DNA from: Lineus longissimus
Lineage: Eukaryota; Nemertea; Pilidiophora; Heteronemertea; Lineidae
Direction of reading: 5' to 3'
Assembly (NCBI RefSeq): GCF_910592395.1
Contig: NC_088310.1
Coordinates: 8,999,501 to 9,063,500, forward strand
DNA length: 64,000 bases
Made by a program: the position numbers and the translations under genes. Below, in pieces: positions 42,641 to 54,274 of the stretch. Positions within the stretch are counted from its first letter, which is position 1. The number at the start of each line of letters is the position of its first letter. The notes under the pieces are model-generated. The model saw only the letters and a list, made by a program, of their open reading frames with translations, searched no databases and had not been told where the DNA came from.

Positions 42641-44170
42641 CATACTTTTCTGCAAAATTATGTGTGAAGCTTTGGACAAAATCAGCTTACTATTCTTTAT
42701 AAGTTTCAACTTTCGTCAACATACCAACCAGCTCGATTGCTTTACTTATTCTAATACATGTATTGGTGAAAACGTGATAAGCGCTTTTAACAAATACTCT
42801 TGTGTGTTATACTTTAAAAACCTAAAGGTCGACGGATCCCGAAGAAAAAAAGACTTCGAATTCCTCCTTTTGACGAACGCAATAACTGGCCTCACCGAGA
42901 AACAGACAAAAGACAGAATCTGAAGTACACACAGTGTTCGAAGGATAGAACGGTGCTCCTCGTGACAAAGATGAAAACACACGCACTCATCCTGGATACT
43001 GCATGTAAATAACCTTCTCAAACAAGACCCGAGCTAACTCTGATCTAGTTCGTTCACCTATTTCTTATTTTTATTTTGACCTTTAACTGGTCGAAGCTAC
43101 TCCTTCATTCGTATCACCTTGGTCTAACAACTGTTCCCAGGGAACGAGCGAATGGGCACTGCACATTATGGGGTCATTTGTATGTACCTGTAGTGCTGAT
43201 GTAATGAACTACATGCACAACTAGGACTCCATCCCTTGCCTGGCAAATGGCTTCGTCCCTCTGGTGTAAAACCTAATCAGACTGGCCTAATCTTGGTTAT
43301 TTTCGCGAAAGGTGGCAGACCAGTGTCGAAGATGTTATTCGCATTGCTTTTGCGTTGAGAGAAACACAGACGGCAAGTCTTTGGCGTCCACATACGAAAA
43401 GGACTTACCAGACACAAGTTTGCCTGACCGCACAATTATCGTGACGGTATGAGACGAATCGTCCGTTTGTCTTCCTAGCTTTCCGTTTCATGACTTTCAT
43501 TGTGTCTTTGATGAATCTCAGAAACGGGCGGTACTTGTAAGGCTCAAACTGGACTCTCCTCAAAGACATCGACAATATAGTCGCCATGGCCTTTCAACAG
43601 TTTTATAGCGCAATTCATTGAAACTAAAGTTTCATCGTTATTGAAGCTAAAGTTTCAATGACAAATCAATGCTAGCTTTTGTCTTTTCTTTTAGTTACAT
43701 GAACCAATAGTTACTTCGCGTGATCGACGATGTAATTCGAATCTGCCGAAACGACCGATGAACGCAAAAGCTGCTGTAAATCAGGATCGGTATTGATTAG
43801 TTGTTGGACGTAAGTGCATTATTTAATCCGTAATATGTATATTTAATTGTGTAAGATAAGTAGATGCCTAAATCAAATTTTATAGGCCTATATTTTAAAA
43901 TTCTTTCAGTTAAAAAAACGCTAAGGATACACAAAGGATGGCTTCAACGTCAGGGAAGCTGCATCATGGACAACGTCACTGTCAAGTTGATGACGGCACG
44001 ACCACGAATATTGAAGAAGGAACAGGAATTATTACCGTCCCATATTAAAAGCAGAAAGCACTCGATTCTGTGTTCATGTTGGCGTTTCGTGGTAAGGGGA
44101 GAAAACACATCAGTGTCAGTTTATTGGGTTACCGTGCAACTATTTTTAAGGGAAATTTTTTACCACCTGT
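42641..44170. repeat. Spacer upstream of G10
   Basis: Parallels 32620-34144 closely, including the upstream module (minus-strand frame 42746-43021), the spacer blocks and the MDNVT-type plus-strand frame at 43966-44217, which here runs longer into the (AAT)n tract. No established gene. Confidence 0.6.
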
Positions 44171-45111
44171 TAGTAATAATAATAATAATGATGATAATAA
44201 TAATAATATTTAAATGATTGATAGTGCCAGAATCCACTCAGAGTGATCAGTGACACTTTACAAAAGAGAGACATATTAGGAGTGGTAGCGACCAAAGAGA
44301 TAGGATTGAAGATGCGATTTTAAGACCGAGATGCTGGCACATTCTCTCGCACTGCGTGGAAGTTGATTCCAGAGCCTTGGGGCTGCAGTGGAGAAGGCTC
44401 GGTCGTCAAACGTTATCAACCTACTCCTTGGTCGCACCAACAGTGGGCCAACAGATGAGGAACGGAGACTGCGTCTAGGTTGGTAGACTTCTATGAGGAG
44501 GATATGTAATGTGGCGCTAAATTGTTTAAGCACTTAAATACAAGGAGTAGAATCTTATACTCTATCCTGTCGCGGATACGGAGCCAGTGGAGGTCGTTCA
44601 GCACTGGAGTAATATGATCTGACCTGCAAACACCAGTGATGACACGAGCAGCACAATTTTGAACTCTCTGGAGTCTGCCAATGGCATTTGCAGGCAGGCC
44701 AAGTAGCAGTGTGTTCAGACCATCCAATCTGGAGGTGACAAGGGCATGATCAAGGGTTTTTGTGGCATCAACTTTAAGGATTTTTCTGATCAGACCAATA
44801 TTGTTAATTTGAAAGGAGGCTGACTTACATATAGAATTTATGTGTCGGTCCATTGAGAGGTGTTCGTCAAAAATAGCACCGATGTTACGTGCATAAGGCA
44901 CCGCTGAGATAAGCTGATCTCCTATTTTAATGGACAGGGGATGGTCAATCCTAAATTCCTGTCGTTGATAGCCAGATGATACAAGGATAAATTCTGTTTT
45001 GTCGTTGAGTTTAATAAAGTTGATGGCCATCCATTCCCGCACCTCTTGGATGCAGCTTTCTAACTTAGCAAGAGCATCTAGTGTATCATCATGTAAGTGA
45101 TTTCTTATTAA
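44171..45111 (-). mobile_element. 5'-truncated LINE 3' end (CR1/L2-like), copy 2
   Basis: Same insertion as at 34145-35086, with the same truncation point, the same (AAT)n end (44173-44215) and the same right flank TGTAAGTGATTTC. This copy is less damaged: one frame spans 44491-45117 (208 codons, from LHDDTLDAL to NLAPHY) and a second, 44276-44533, carries the APRLWNQLP end, so only one frameshift separates them. It was duplicated with the surrounding array block rather than inserted twice. Confidence 0.8.
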
Positions 45112-45360
45112 AGACACCTAGATTTGTGGTAACTTCTTTGTAAATTTCTACAATATATAAGCTGCAGGCTGATGCCCTCATTTTCTTACACGTTATAGTT
45201 CATATCATAATACATGCATATAATTCAATCATATTAGTGATTGTCGGTCCTTTGTATTTTGTTTTTATATTAAGTTATAAAAACTAGGAGTAGCCTACTT
45301 CGTCACGTCTGTGAATATCGGCAATGTTTTATACAAAAATATCCAACTCACCATGGTTGG
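45112..45360. repeat. 3' flank of receptor G11
   Basis: Receptor-proximal spacer equivalent to 35087-35323. No gene is seen. Confidence 0.5.
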
Positions 45361-46365
45361 TTAGGTCCCGCGTTCTTCATCATCTAATATACGTCGGTAG
45401 AATAAATATCTGACGTCATCCCTGAAGTACTTCAATTTACACAAGTAGATTATGAAATTAACCGCATAGTTGAAAACAATGAAATTTGAGATTGCGATTT
45501 GCCATTCGCTGAGGTATATCGGGGCACCTGCAATCAAATAAACCAAGCGGAATATAACATACGGGGCCGTGGACAGTAAATATATCAAAGAAACGATAAA
45601 CAGATTTTTCACCAGTTTTTTCTGCAGTTTTTCAGCATTGGAATTTTCAGCAAAGTGCTTATCATTGCCTGCTTGAAAAACTCCAGCTACAATCAGAGTA
45701 TTGATGATGAAGACGATACAGACAGGAGCAACCATATTGGTGATGAACAGCCAGAAATCAAAGGCCTCAAATATCCAGGTTGGAAGAATCCCCTGTTCTT
45801 GCAAACACAGCCGCCTGGTAACGCCTTGGATTTTGATCGTGGTCGATACATAATTCAAAAACGCTGGAGAGTAAAACGTAAAAGAGATGAATAGAAGGAT
45901 AACAAGAATGATACTCCGCCGTCGATTCGTGAAGAGGCTTGCCACTTTCAAAGGATACCAAACCGCCACACAGCGTTCTATACTGTAAGAGATGATGATG
46001 TACGCTGACATAAACACAAAACAATTCCAAACGAAGATTCGGAGTTGACAACCAATATCTGTTGCGCCAGACGCGATGTTGATATCTCCGTTTGTGACGT
46101 AAAATAAGCCATTATGAAGCCAGGTCTGAAAACTCATCACCAGGTTTCCGGTATCTGACACAGCCAACGACACTAGGTACACGCTTGCTGCGGTGTTCCT
46201 CCTTCTTTGTCTCACGAAGACAATAATGGAGAGCATGTTGCCGACGAACCCAAAGATTATGACCAACAGCATTAAGTAGGCCCCAAAGAACTTGTTGAGG
46301 AGTCCCAGAAATGACGGTGCGTTGTCTGATCCATCAACTTTGGCCGTGGTTTGGAAAAGGTCCAT
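45361..46365 (-). CDS. G11: rhodopsin-class GPCR, right-hand subfamily, 334 aa
   Basis: Intact. It differs from G8 in extracellular loop 2 (NYVSTTIKIQGVTRRLCLQEQ), shared with G14, in ICL3 (NDKHFAENSNAEKLQKK), and in loop 3 (RLVYLIAGAPIYLSEWQ), where the family's LREW is LSEW. TM3 reads IIISYSIERC. The core residues Asp71, Cys106, ERC and NFIIY are kept. The upstream sequence lacks the GTAGGT donor and reads GTTGGT or GTACGT instead (near 46445), so the intron start is less certain than in G1-G5. Confidence 0.87.
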   Translation of the reverse strand: MDLFQTTAKVDGSDNAPSFLGLLNKFFGAYLMLLVIIFGFVGNMLSIIVFVRQRRRNTAASVYLVSLAVSDTGNLVMSFQTWLHNGLFYVTNGDINIASGATDIGCQLRIFVWNCFVFMSAYIIISYSIERCVAVWYPLKVASLFTNRRRSIILVILLFISFTFYSPAFLNYVSTTIKIQGVTRRLCLQEQGILPTWIFEAFDFWLFITNMVAPVCIVFIINTLIVAGVFQAGNDKHFAENSNAEKLQKKLVKNLFIVSLIYLLSTAPYVIFRLVYLIAGAPIYLSEWQIAISNFIVFNYAVNFIIYLCKLKYFRDDVRYLFYRRILDDEERGT

Positions 46366-48187
46366 CGTATTTTTGCTGAAAAATTATGTGTGAAGCTTTC
46401 GACAAAATTAGCTCACTATCCTTTACAAGTTTCAATTTCGTCAACGTACCAACCAGCTCGATTGCTTTACTTATTCTGAGTGTTGGTGAAAACGTGATGA
46501 GCGCTCTTAACAAATACTCTTGTGTGTTATACTTTAAAAACCTAAAGGTCGACGGATCCCGAAGAAAAAAAGACTTCCTCCTTTTGGCGAACGAAATAAC
46601 CGGCCTCACCGAGAAACAGACAAAAGACAGAATCTGAAGTACACACAGTATTCGAAGGATAGAACGGTGCTCCTCGTCACACAGATGAAAACACACGCAC
46701 TCATCCTGGATACTGCATGTAAAGAACCTTCTCAAACAAAACCCGAGCTAACTCTGATCCAGGACGTTCACCTATTTCTTATTTTTTATTTGACCTTTAA
46801 CTGGTCGAAGCTGCTCCTTCATTAGTATCACCTTGGTCTAACAACTGTTCCCAGGGAACGAGCGAATGAGTACTGCACAATATGGGGTCATTTGTATGTA
46901 CCTGTGGTGCACAACTAGGACTCCATCCCTTGTCTGGCAAATGGCTTCGTCCCTCTGGTGTTAAACATAATTAGACTGGCCTAATCCTGGTTATGTACGC
47001 GAAAGGTGGCGGACCAGTGTCGAAGTTGTTATACGCATTGCTTTTGCGTTGAGAGAAACACAGACTGCAGATCGTTTCTATGTGTTCGGCGTCCACATAC
47101 GAGAGGGTCTTAGACACAAGTTTGGCTAACTGCACAATTATCGTGACGGAACAAGCCGAATCGTCCGTTTGTCTTCCTAGCTTTCCGTTTCAAAAGAATC
47201 AGTGTTTGGCAAGTTACCGATTATGATCGAATACGTTGTTTACAATGTGGCTTTACGATTCCTCGATACAGTCTCCTATATGACGTAAGTGTACCAACCA
47301 ATCATAAGTCATGTAGGTACTCGTTTAGAACCCGTCAACTTAACACTTCCACCAACGCCTTTCTTGACTTCAATATACCTGTGATGCATCTCAGAAACGG
47401 GCGGTACTTGTATTAAGGCACCAACTCGACTCTCCTCTAATGACATGGACATTATAGACGCCGTGGTCTTTCAACAGTTTTACAGTGCGATTCATTGATA
47501 CTAAAGTTTCAAAGGCAAATCAATGCCAGCTTTTGTTTCTTCCTTTAAGTTACATGAACCAATACTTACTTCGCGTGATCGGCGGTGTAATGCGAAACTG
47601 CCGAAACGACCGATGAACGCAAAAGCTGAGCAGCAGAGTTAGCTCGGGTTTTGTTTACAGCACTGTAAATAAGGATTTGAACGGTATCGATTAGTTGTTA
47701 GCTGTAAGTGCATTATTTAATCCGTAGTAACTGTCAAGTTGATGACGGCACGACCACGAATATTGAAGAAGAAGCTGAAATTATTACCGTCCCATAATAA
47801 AAGCAGGAAGCACGCGATTATAAGTTCATGTTGGCGTTTCGTGGTTGGGGGTGAAAACACACTAGTGTCAGTTATATTGCTTACCGTGCAACTATTTTTG
47901 TGAGAAAGTTTTTACCACGTGTAAGTAATTTCTTATTAAAGACACCTAGATGTGTGGTGACTACTTTGTAAATTTCTATAATATATAAGCTGCAAGCTGA
48001 TGCCCTCATTTTCATATACGTTAAAGTTTATATCATGATACATGTATATAATTCAATCATATTATTAATTGTCCGTATTCCTGTTTTTGTGTCATATTAA
48101 GTTATTTTAAAAAACTAGGAGTCGCCTACTTCGTCACGTCTATGAATGTCGGCAATGTTTTATTCAAAAATATCCAACTCACCATGG
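46366..48187. repeat. Spacer between G11 and G12
   Basis: Upstream module of G11 (minus-strand frame 46334-46735, which overlaps the receptor start in another frame), standard blocks, and a copy of the MDNVT-type frame near 47729 that has lost its ATG. The module just before it is shortened compared with the other units. No gene is supported. Confidence 0.6.
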
Positions 48188-49192
48188 TTAGGCCCCGCGT
48201 TCTTCATCATCTAATATGCGTCCGCAGATTAAATATCTGACGTCATCCCTAAAAAACTTCAATGTACACAAGTAGATTATGAAATTAAACGCATAGTTGA
48301 AAACAATGAAATTTGAAATTGCGATTGACCATTCGCGGAGGTATATCGGGGCACATGTAATCAAATAAACCCAGTGGAATATAACATACGGGGCCATTGA
48401 AAGGAAATACATCAAAGAAACGATGAACAGATTTTTGACTAGTTTCCTCTGCAGTATTTCAGTTTTGGAATCTTTGGCAAAGAGCTTATCATTGCCTGCT
48501 CGGAAAACACCAGCAACAGTCAGAGTGTTGATGATGAAGACGATACAGACAGGAGCAACCATATTGGTGTTGAATAGCCAGACAGTAACGATCTCTAATA
48601 TCCAGGTTGGAAGAATGCCTTGCTCTTTCGAACATATCCGCCTGGTAATGCCTTGGATTTGTATCGTGGACGACACATAAGCTAAAAACGCTGGACAGTA
48701 AAACGTAAAAGAGATTAATAAAAAAATGACAGGAATGATATTCCGCCGTCGACTGGTGAAGAGGCTTGCCACCTTTAAAGGATACCAAACCGCCACACAG
48801 CGTTCTATACTGTAAGCGATGATAATGTACGCCGACATAAACACAAAACAATTCCAAACAAAGATTCGGAGCTGACACCCAATATCTGTGGCGCCAGACG
48901 CGATGTTGGTATCTCCGTTTGTGACGTAAAATAAACCATAATGAAGCCAGGTCTGAAAACTCATGACCAGGTTCCCGGTATCTGACACAGCCATCGACAC
49001 TAGGTACACGCTTGCTGCCGTGTTCCTCCTTCTCTGCCTAATGAAAATAATAACGGAGAACATGTTGCCAACAAACCCAAAGATTATGTCCACCAGCATT
49101 AAGTAGGCCCCAAAGAACTTGTTGAAGAATCCTAGAAATGATGGTGCGTCCTCCGCCCCTTCGACTTCGGTCGTGGTTTGAAAATGGTCCAT
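48188..49192 (-). CDS. G12: rhodopsin-class GPCR, right-hand subfamily, 334 aa
   Basis: Intact and nearly the same as G15, 9.1 kb away; both start MDHFQTTTEVEGAEDAPSF. G12 has private changes at otherwise fixed sites: Asp in the middle of TM1 (LMLVDIIFGF, where all others have Val), Met in TM2 (VSMAVSD), Tyr in WLHYGL, Pro in TM4 (NIIPVIFL), and Phe in TM7 (NYAFNFIIY). Several unusual substitutions in membrane segments of an open frame suggest relaxed constraint. ERC and N-F-I-I-Y are retained. The splice donor region is atypical (GTACGT near 49355). Confidence 0.85.
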   Translation of the reverse strand: MDHFQTTTEVEGAEDAPSFLGFFNKFFGAYLMLVDIIFGFVGNMFSVIIFIRQRRRNTAASVYLVSMAVSDTGNLVMSFQTWLHYGLFYVTNGDTNIASGATDIGCQLRIFVWNCFVFMSAYIIIAYSIERCVAVWYPLKVASLFTSRRRNIIPVIFLLISFTFYCPAFLAYVSSTIQIQGITRRICSKEQGILPTWILEIVTVWLFNTNMVAPVCIVFIINTLTVAGVFRAGNDKLFAKDSKTEILQRKLVKNLFIVSLMYFLSMAPYVIFHWVYLITCAPIYLREWSIAISNFIVFNYAFNFIIYLCTLKFFRDDVRYLICGRILDDEERGA

Positions 49193-51238
49193 CTTACATG
49201 TACGTTTTCTGCGGTAACTAAATTATTTGTAAAACTTTAATCCAGGTTTATCATAAGGCTTTTGACAAATGAGAACTCTGTATATGTAAAGCGTGTATCA
49301 AAAGAATATTTCTGAGATCAACTCATTACCCTTTACGAGTTTGAATTTTCACCAACGTACCAAATTCCTCGATTACCTTACTTATTCTGAAACTGTCTTT
49401 AAACTCAAGGCTCTAATACTTGAATTTGTAAAAACGTGATACGCACTTTTTAACATACGCTTTTGTGTGTTATACTTTAAAAATCTAAAGGTCGACGGAT
49501 CCCGAGGACAAAAACCATTCCTCCGTTTGACGAACAAAATCATCCGCCTCAGTGAGAGACAAACGAAACACCGATTCTGAAGTACACACAGTTTTCGAAG
49601 GATAGAACGGTGCTCCTCATGACGACGACGAAAAAACTCGCACTCATGCTGGACACTGTATATAAAGAAACTTCTAACAAGGCCCGAGCTACATCTGATC
49701 CAACACCTTCATCCTATTTCTTATTTTCAATTTGACTTTTAACTGGCCGAAGCTACTACCTTGCTCTAACATCTGTTCCCTGAGAACGAGAGAATGGGTA
49801 CTGCCTAATATGGGATCTTCTGTATGTACCTGTAGTGCTGATGCAATGAACTACATGCACAACTAGGACTCCCTTGTCCGGCAAATGGATTTTTCCCTCT
49901 GGTGTTATTACGCCTAATCTTGGTTATGCACGCGAAAGGCGGCGGACCAATGTCAAAGATGTTGTTCACTTCGAATTGCTTTTGCGTTGAGAGAAACAAA
50001 GAAGGCAGATCGTTTCAAAGTCTTCGGCGTCCACATACGAAAAGGTATTGGACACAAGTTTGGCCGGCTTCACAATTGTCGTCACTGTACAAGCCAAATC
50101 GTCCGTTTGTCTTCCAAGGTTTCCGTATCCATAGAATCAGTCTTGGGGAAGTTGCCGATTATGATCGAATACGTTGTTTACAATGTGGCTTTGCGATTCT
50201 TCGATGCAGTCTCCTATATGACGTATATATTTTGTATCAATCAATCATAACCTATGTAGGGACTCGTTTTGAACTCGTCAACTAAACACTTCAACCAACG
50301 CCTTTCTTGACTTCCATATATCTGTGATGCATCTCAGAAACGGGTGGTACTTGTATTAAGGCCCACAACTCGAATCTCCTCTAATAACATGGACAATAGA
50401 CGCCGTGATCTTTCAACAATTTTACAGCGCAATTCGTTGAAACTAAAGTTTCAATAGCAAACCAATGCTAGCTTTTGTCTTATCCTTTAAGTTACATGAA
50501 CCAATAGTTACTTCGCGTGATCTGCGGTGTAATTCGAATCTGCCGAAACGACCGATGAACGCAAAAGCTGCCGCAAATAAGGATCGGTATCGATTAGTTG
50601 TTGGCTGTAAGTGCATTATTTAATCTGTAGTATGTTTATGTTATTGTGTAAGATGAGCAGATGCGTAATTCAAATTTTATAGGCCTGTATTTTGAAATTC
50701 TTTAAGTTTAAAAGGCTAAAGAAAAGGATGACGCACACCAAGGATTACTTCACTGTCGGGAACTACTTCATGGACAACGTCACTGTCAAGTTGATGACGG
50801 CACGACCACGATTATTGATGATTAAGAAGCATGTATTATTACCGTCCCATAGTAGAATCAGAAAGCACGCGATTATAAGTTCATGTTGGCGTTTCGTGGT
50901 TGGGGGAGAAAACACATTAGAGTCAGTTATATTGCTTACCTTGCAACTATTTTTGTGGGAAAGTTTTTACCACGTGTAAGTGATTTCTTATTAAAGGCAC
51001 CTAGATTTGTGGTAACTTCTTTGTAAGTTTCTACAATATATAAGCTGCAAGCTGATGCCCTCATTTTCTTATACGTTATAGTTTATATCATAATTCATGT
51101 TTTTATTTCAATCATATAATTGATTGTCGGTTTTCTAATTTTGTTTTTATATTTAGTTATTAAAACTAGGAGTAGCTTACTTCGTCACGTCTATGAATGT
51201 CGGCAATGTTTCATTCAATAATATCTAACTCACCATGG
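49193..51238. repeat. Spacer between G12 and G13
   Basis: Upstream module of G12 (matching 58317-58597 closely), the standard blocks, and an MDNVT-type plus-strand frame starting at 50770 and ending at 50979. No gene is supported. Confidence 0.6.
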
Positions 51239-52247
51239 TTAGGTTCCGCGTTCTTCATCATCTAATATGTGTCCGCAGAATAAATATCTGACGTCATCCC
51301 CAAAGTACTTCAATATACACAAGTAGATGATGAAATTAACCGCATAGTTGAAAACAATGAAATTCGAGATTGCGGTTGACCATTCGCGGAGGGATATCGG
51401 GGCACCTGTAGTCAAAAAAAACCCAGCGGAATATAACATACGGGGCCGTTGAAAGGAAATATATCAAAGAAACGATGAAAATATTTTTGACTAGTTTTCT
51501 CTGCAGTATTTCAGTCTTGGAGTCTTTAACAAAGTGCTTATTATTGCTTGCTCGGAAAACTCCAGCTACAATCAGATTGTTAATGACGAAGACGATACAG
51601 ACAGGAGCAACCATATTGGTGTTGAATAGCCAGACAGCAAAGGCTTCCAATATCCAGGTTGGAAGAATGCCTTGCTCTATCGAACATATCCGCCTGGTAA
51701 TGCCTTGGATTTGTATCGTGGACGACACATAGGCTAAAAATGCTGGACAGTAAAACGTAAAAGAGATTAATAAAAGGATAACAAGAATGATATTCCGCCG
51801 TCGACTGGTGAAGAGGCTTGCCACCTTTAGAGGATACCAAACCGCTACACAGCGTTCTATACTGTAAGCGATGATAATGTACGCCGACATAAACACAAAA
51901 CAATTCCACAAAACAAAGATTCGGAGCTGGCAACCAATATCTGTGGCGCCAGACGCGATGTTGATTTCTCCGTTTGTAACGTAAAATAAGCCATTATGAA
52001 GCCAAGTCTGAAAGCTCATGACCAGGTTCCCGGAATCTGACACAGCCAACGACACTAGGTACACGCTTGCTGCGGTGTTCCTCCTTCGTTGTCTCACGAA
52101 GACAATAATAGAGAGCATGTTGCCGACGAACCCAAAGATTATGACCACCAGCATTAAGTAAGCCCCAAAAAACTTGTTGAGGAGTCCCAGAAATGACGGT
52201 GCGTTCTCCGATCCCTCGACTTCGGTCGTGGTTTGAAAAAAGACCAT
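51239..52247 (-). pseudogene. G13: GPCR frameshifted in an A8 run before TM7
   Basis: The N-terminal 280 or so residues are open (51336-52247) and very like G8. At 51414-51421 there are eight A where the other copies have AAATAAA, one base shorter. This shifts the frame and removes TM7 from the main frame; TM7 and the C terminus remain open in the alternative frame at 51239-51439. One extra residue (VLWNCF) also occurs at the start of TM3, from a 3-base insertion. It is either a young pseudogene or a homopolymer sequencing error. The upstream donor is GTGGGT at 52413-52418. Confidence 0.8.
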
Positions 52248-54274
52248 CGTACTTTTGCTGTTGTATCTGAATTATTTGTGAAGTTTGGACTAGGTTTCTA
52301 TTTATCATTAGGCTCTTGATCACGAGAACTATTCATATGTAAAACGTGTCAGAAAAGTATTTTTTCTGATATCGGATCACTACCCTTTACAAATTTTAAT
52401 ATTTGTCAACGAACCCACCTGCTCGACTATTTTCTTGTTCTGAATCTGTCGTAAAAGTCAAGGCTCTAACACTTGAATTGGTAAAAACGTGATATGCCCT
52501 TTTTAACAAATACTCTTCTGTTTTATACAGTACAAACCTAAAGGTCGACGGATTCCGAGGGCAAAAAACATTCCTACGCTTGAGGAACAAAAAAACCGGC
52601 CTCACTGAGAGAAAAACAAAACACAAATTCTGAAGTACACACAGTTTTAGAAGGATAGAACGGTGCTACTCGCGATGGAGACGAAAACACACGCACTCAT
52701 CCTGGACACTGTATGTAAAGAACCTTCTCAAACAAGGCCCGAGCGAACTTTGATCCAGCACGTTCACCTATTTCTTATTTCAATTTGACCTTTGACTGGT
52801 CGAAGCTACTCCTTCATTCGTATCACCTTGCTCTAACATACGTTCCCAGGGAACGACCGAATGAGCACTACCCAATATGGGGTCATTTTGTATGTACCTG
52901 TAGTGCTGATGCAATGAACTACATGCATAACTAGGACTCCCTTGTCCGGCAAATGGCTTTTTCGCTCTGGTGTTATTACGCCTAATCTTGGTTATGTATG
53001 CGAAAGGTGACAGACCAGTGTCGAAGATGTTATTTGCATTGCTTTTCGGTTGAGAGAAACACAGATGGCAGATCGTTTCTAAGTCTTCGGCGTCCATATA
53101 CGAGAGACACAAGTTTGGCTGTCTGCACAATTGTCGCCACTGTACAAGCCAAATCGTTCGTTTGTCTCCCTAGCTTTCCATTTCAATAGAATCTGTGTTT
53201 GGCAAGTTGCTGATTATGATCGAATACGTTGTTTACAATGTGGCTTTGCGATTGTTCGATGCAGTCTCCTATATGACGCCAATCAAGTTATGAAGGCACT
53301 CGTTTTGAACCCGTCAACTAAACACTTCCACCAACGTGTTTCTTGACTTCCATATATCTGTGATGAGTCTCAGAAACGGGCGGTACTTGTAAGGCACCAA
53401 CTCGACTCTCCTCTAATGACATGGACAACATAGACGCCGTGGTCTTTCAACAGTTTTACAGCGCGATTCATTGAAACTAAAGTTTCAATGGCAAATCAAT
53501 GCCAGCTTTTGTCTTTTCCTTTAAGTTACATAAACCAATAGTTACTTCGCGTGATCGGCGGTGTAATTCGAAACTGCCTAAACGACCGATGAACCCAAAA
53601 GCTGCTGTAAATATGGATTTGAACGGTATCGATTAGTTGTTGGCTGTAAGTGCATTATCTAATCCGTAGTAAGTATATTTCATTGTTTCAGATGAGTATA
53701 TTAAAATTGCATAGGCCTATACTGTGAATTTCTTTAAATTTCAAAAAGCTAGGGAAAAGGATGACGTACACCAAGGATGGCTTCATCGTCAGAGAAGCAA
53801 CAACATGGACAACATCACTGTCAAGTTGATGACGGCACGACCATGGATATTGAAGAAGAAGCTGAAATTATTACCGTCCTATAATAAAAGCAATAAGCAC
53901 GCGATTATAAGTTCATGTTGGCGTTTCGTGGTTGGGGGTGAGAACACACTGGTGTCAGTTATATGGCTTACCGTGCAAGTAATTTTGTGGGAACATTTTT
54001 ATCACATGTAAGTAATTTCTTATTAAAGACACCTTGATTTGTGGTAACTTCTTTGTAAATTTCTACAATATATAAGCTGCAGGCTGATGCCCTCATTTTC
54101 TTATACGTTAAAGTTTATATCATAATACATGTATATATTTCAATCATATAATTGATTGTCCGTTTTCGTTTTTTTGTGTTATATTAAGTTATTAAAACTA
54201 GGAGTCGCCTACTTCGTCACGTCTACGAATGTCGGCAATGTTTTATACAAAAATATCCAACTCACCATTGTTGG
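52248..54274. repeat. Spacer between G13 and G14
   Basis: Upstream module (minus-strand frame 52396-52626), standard blocks and an MDNIT-type plus-strand frame at 53805-54011. The whole stretch resembles 36329-38524, supporting a block duplication of G8-G9 with G13-G14. No gene is supported. Confidence 0.6.
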
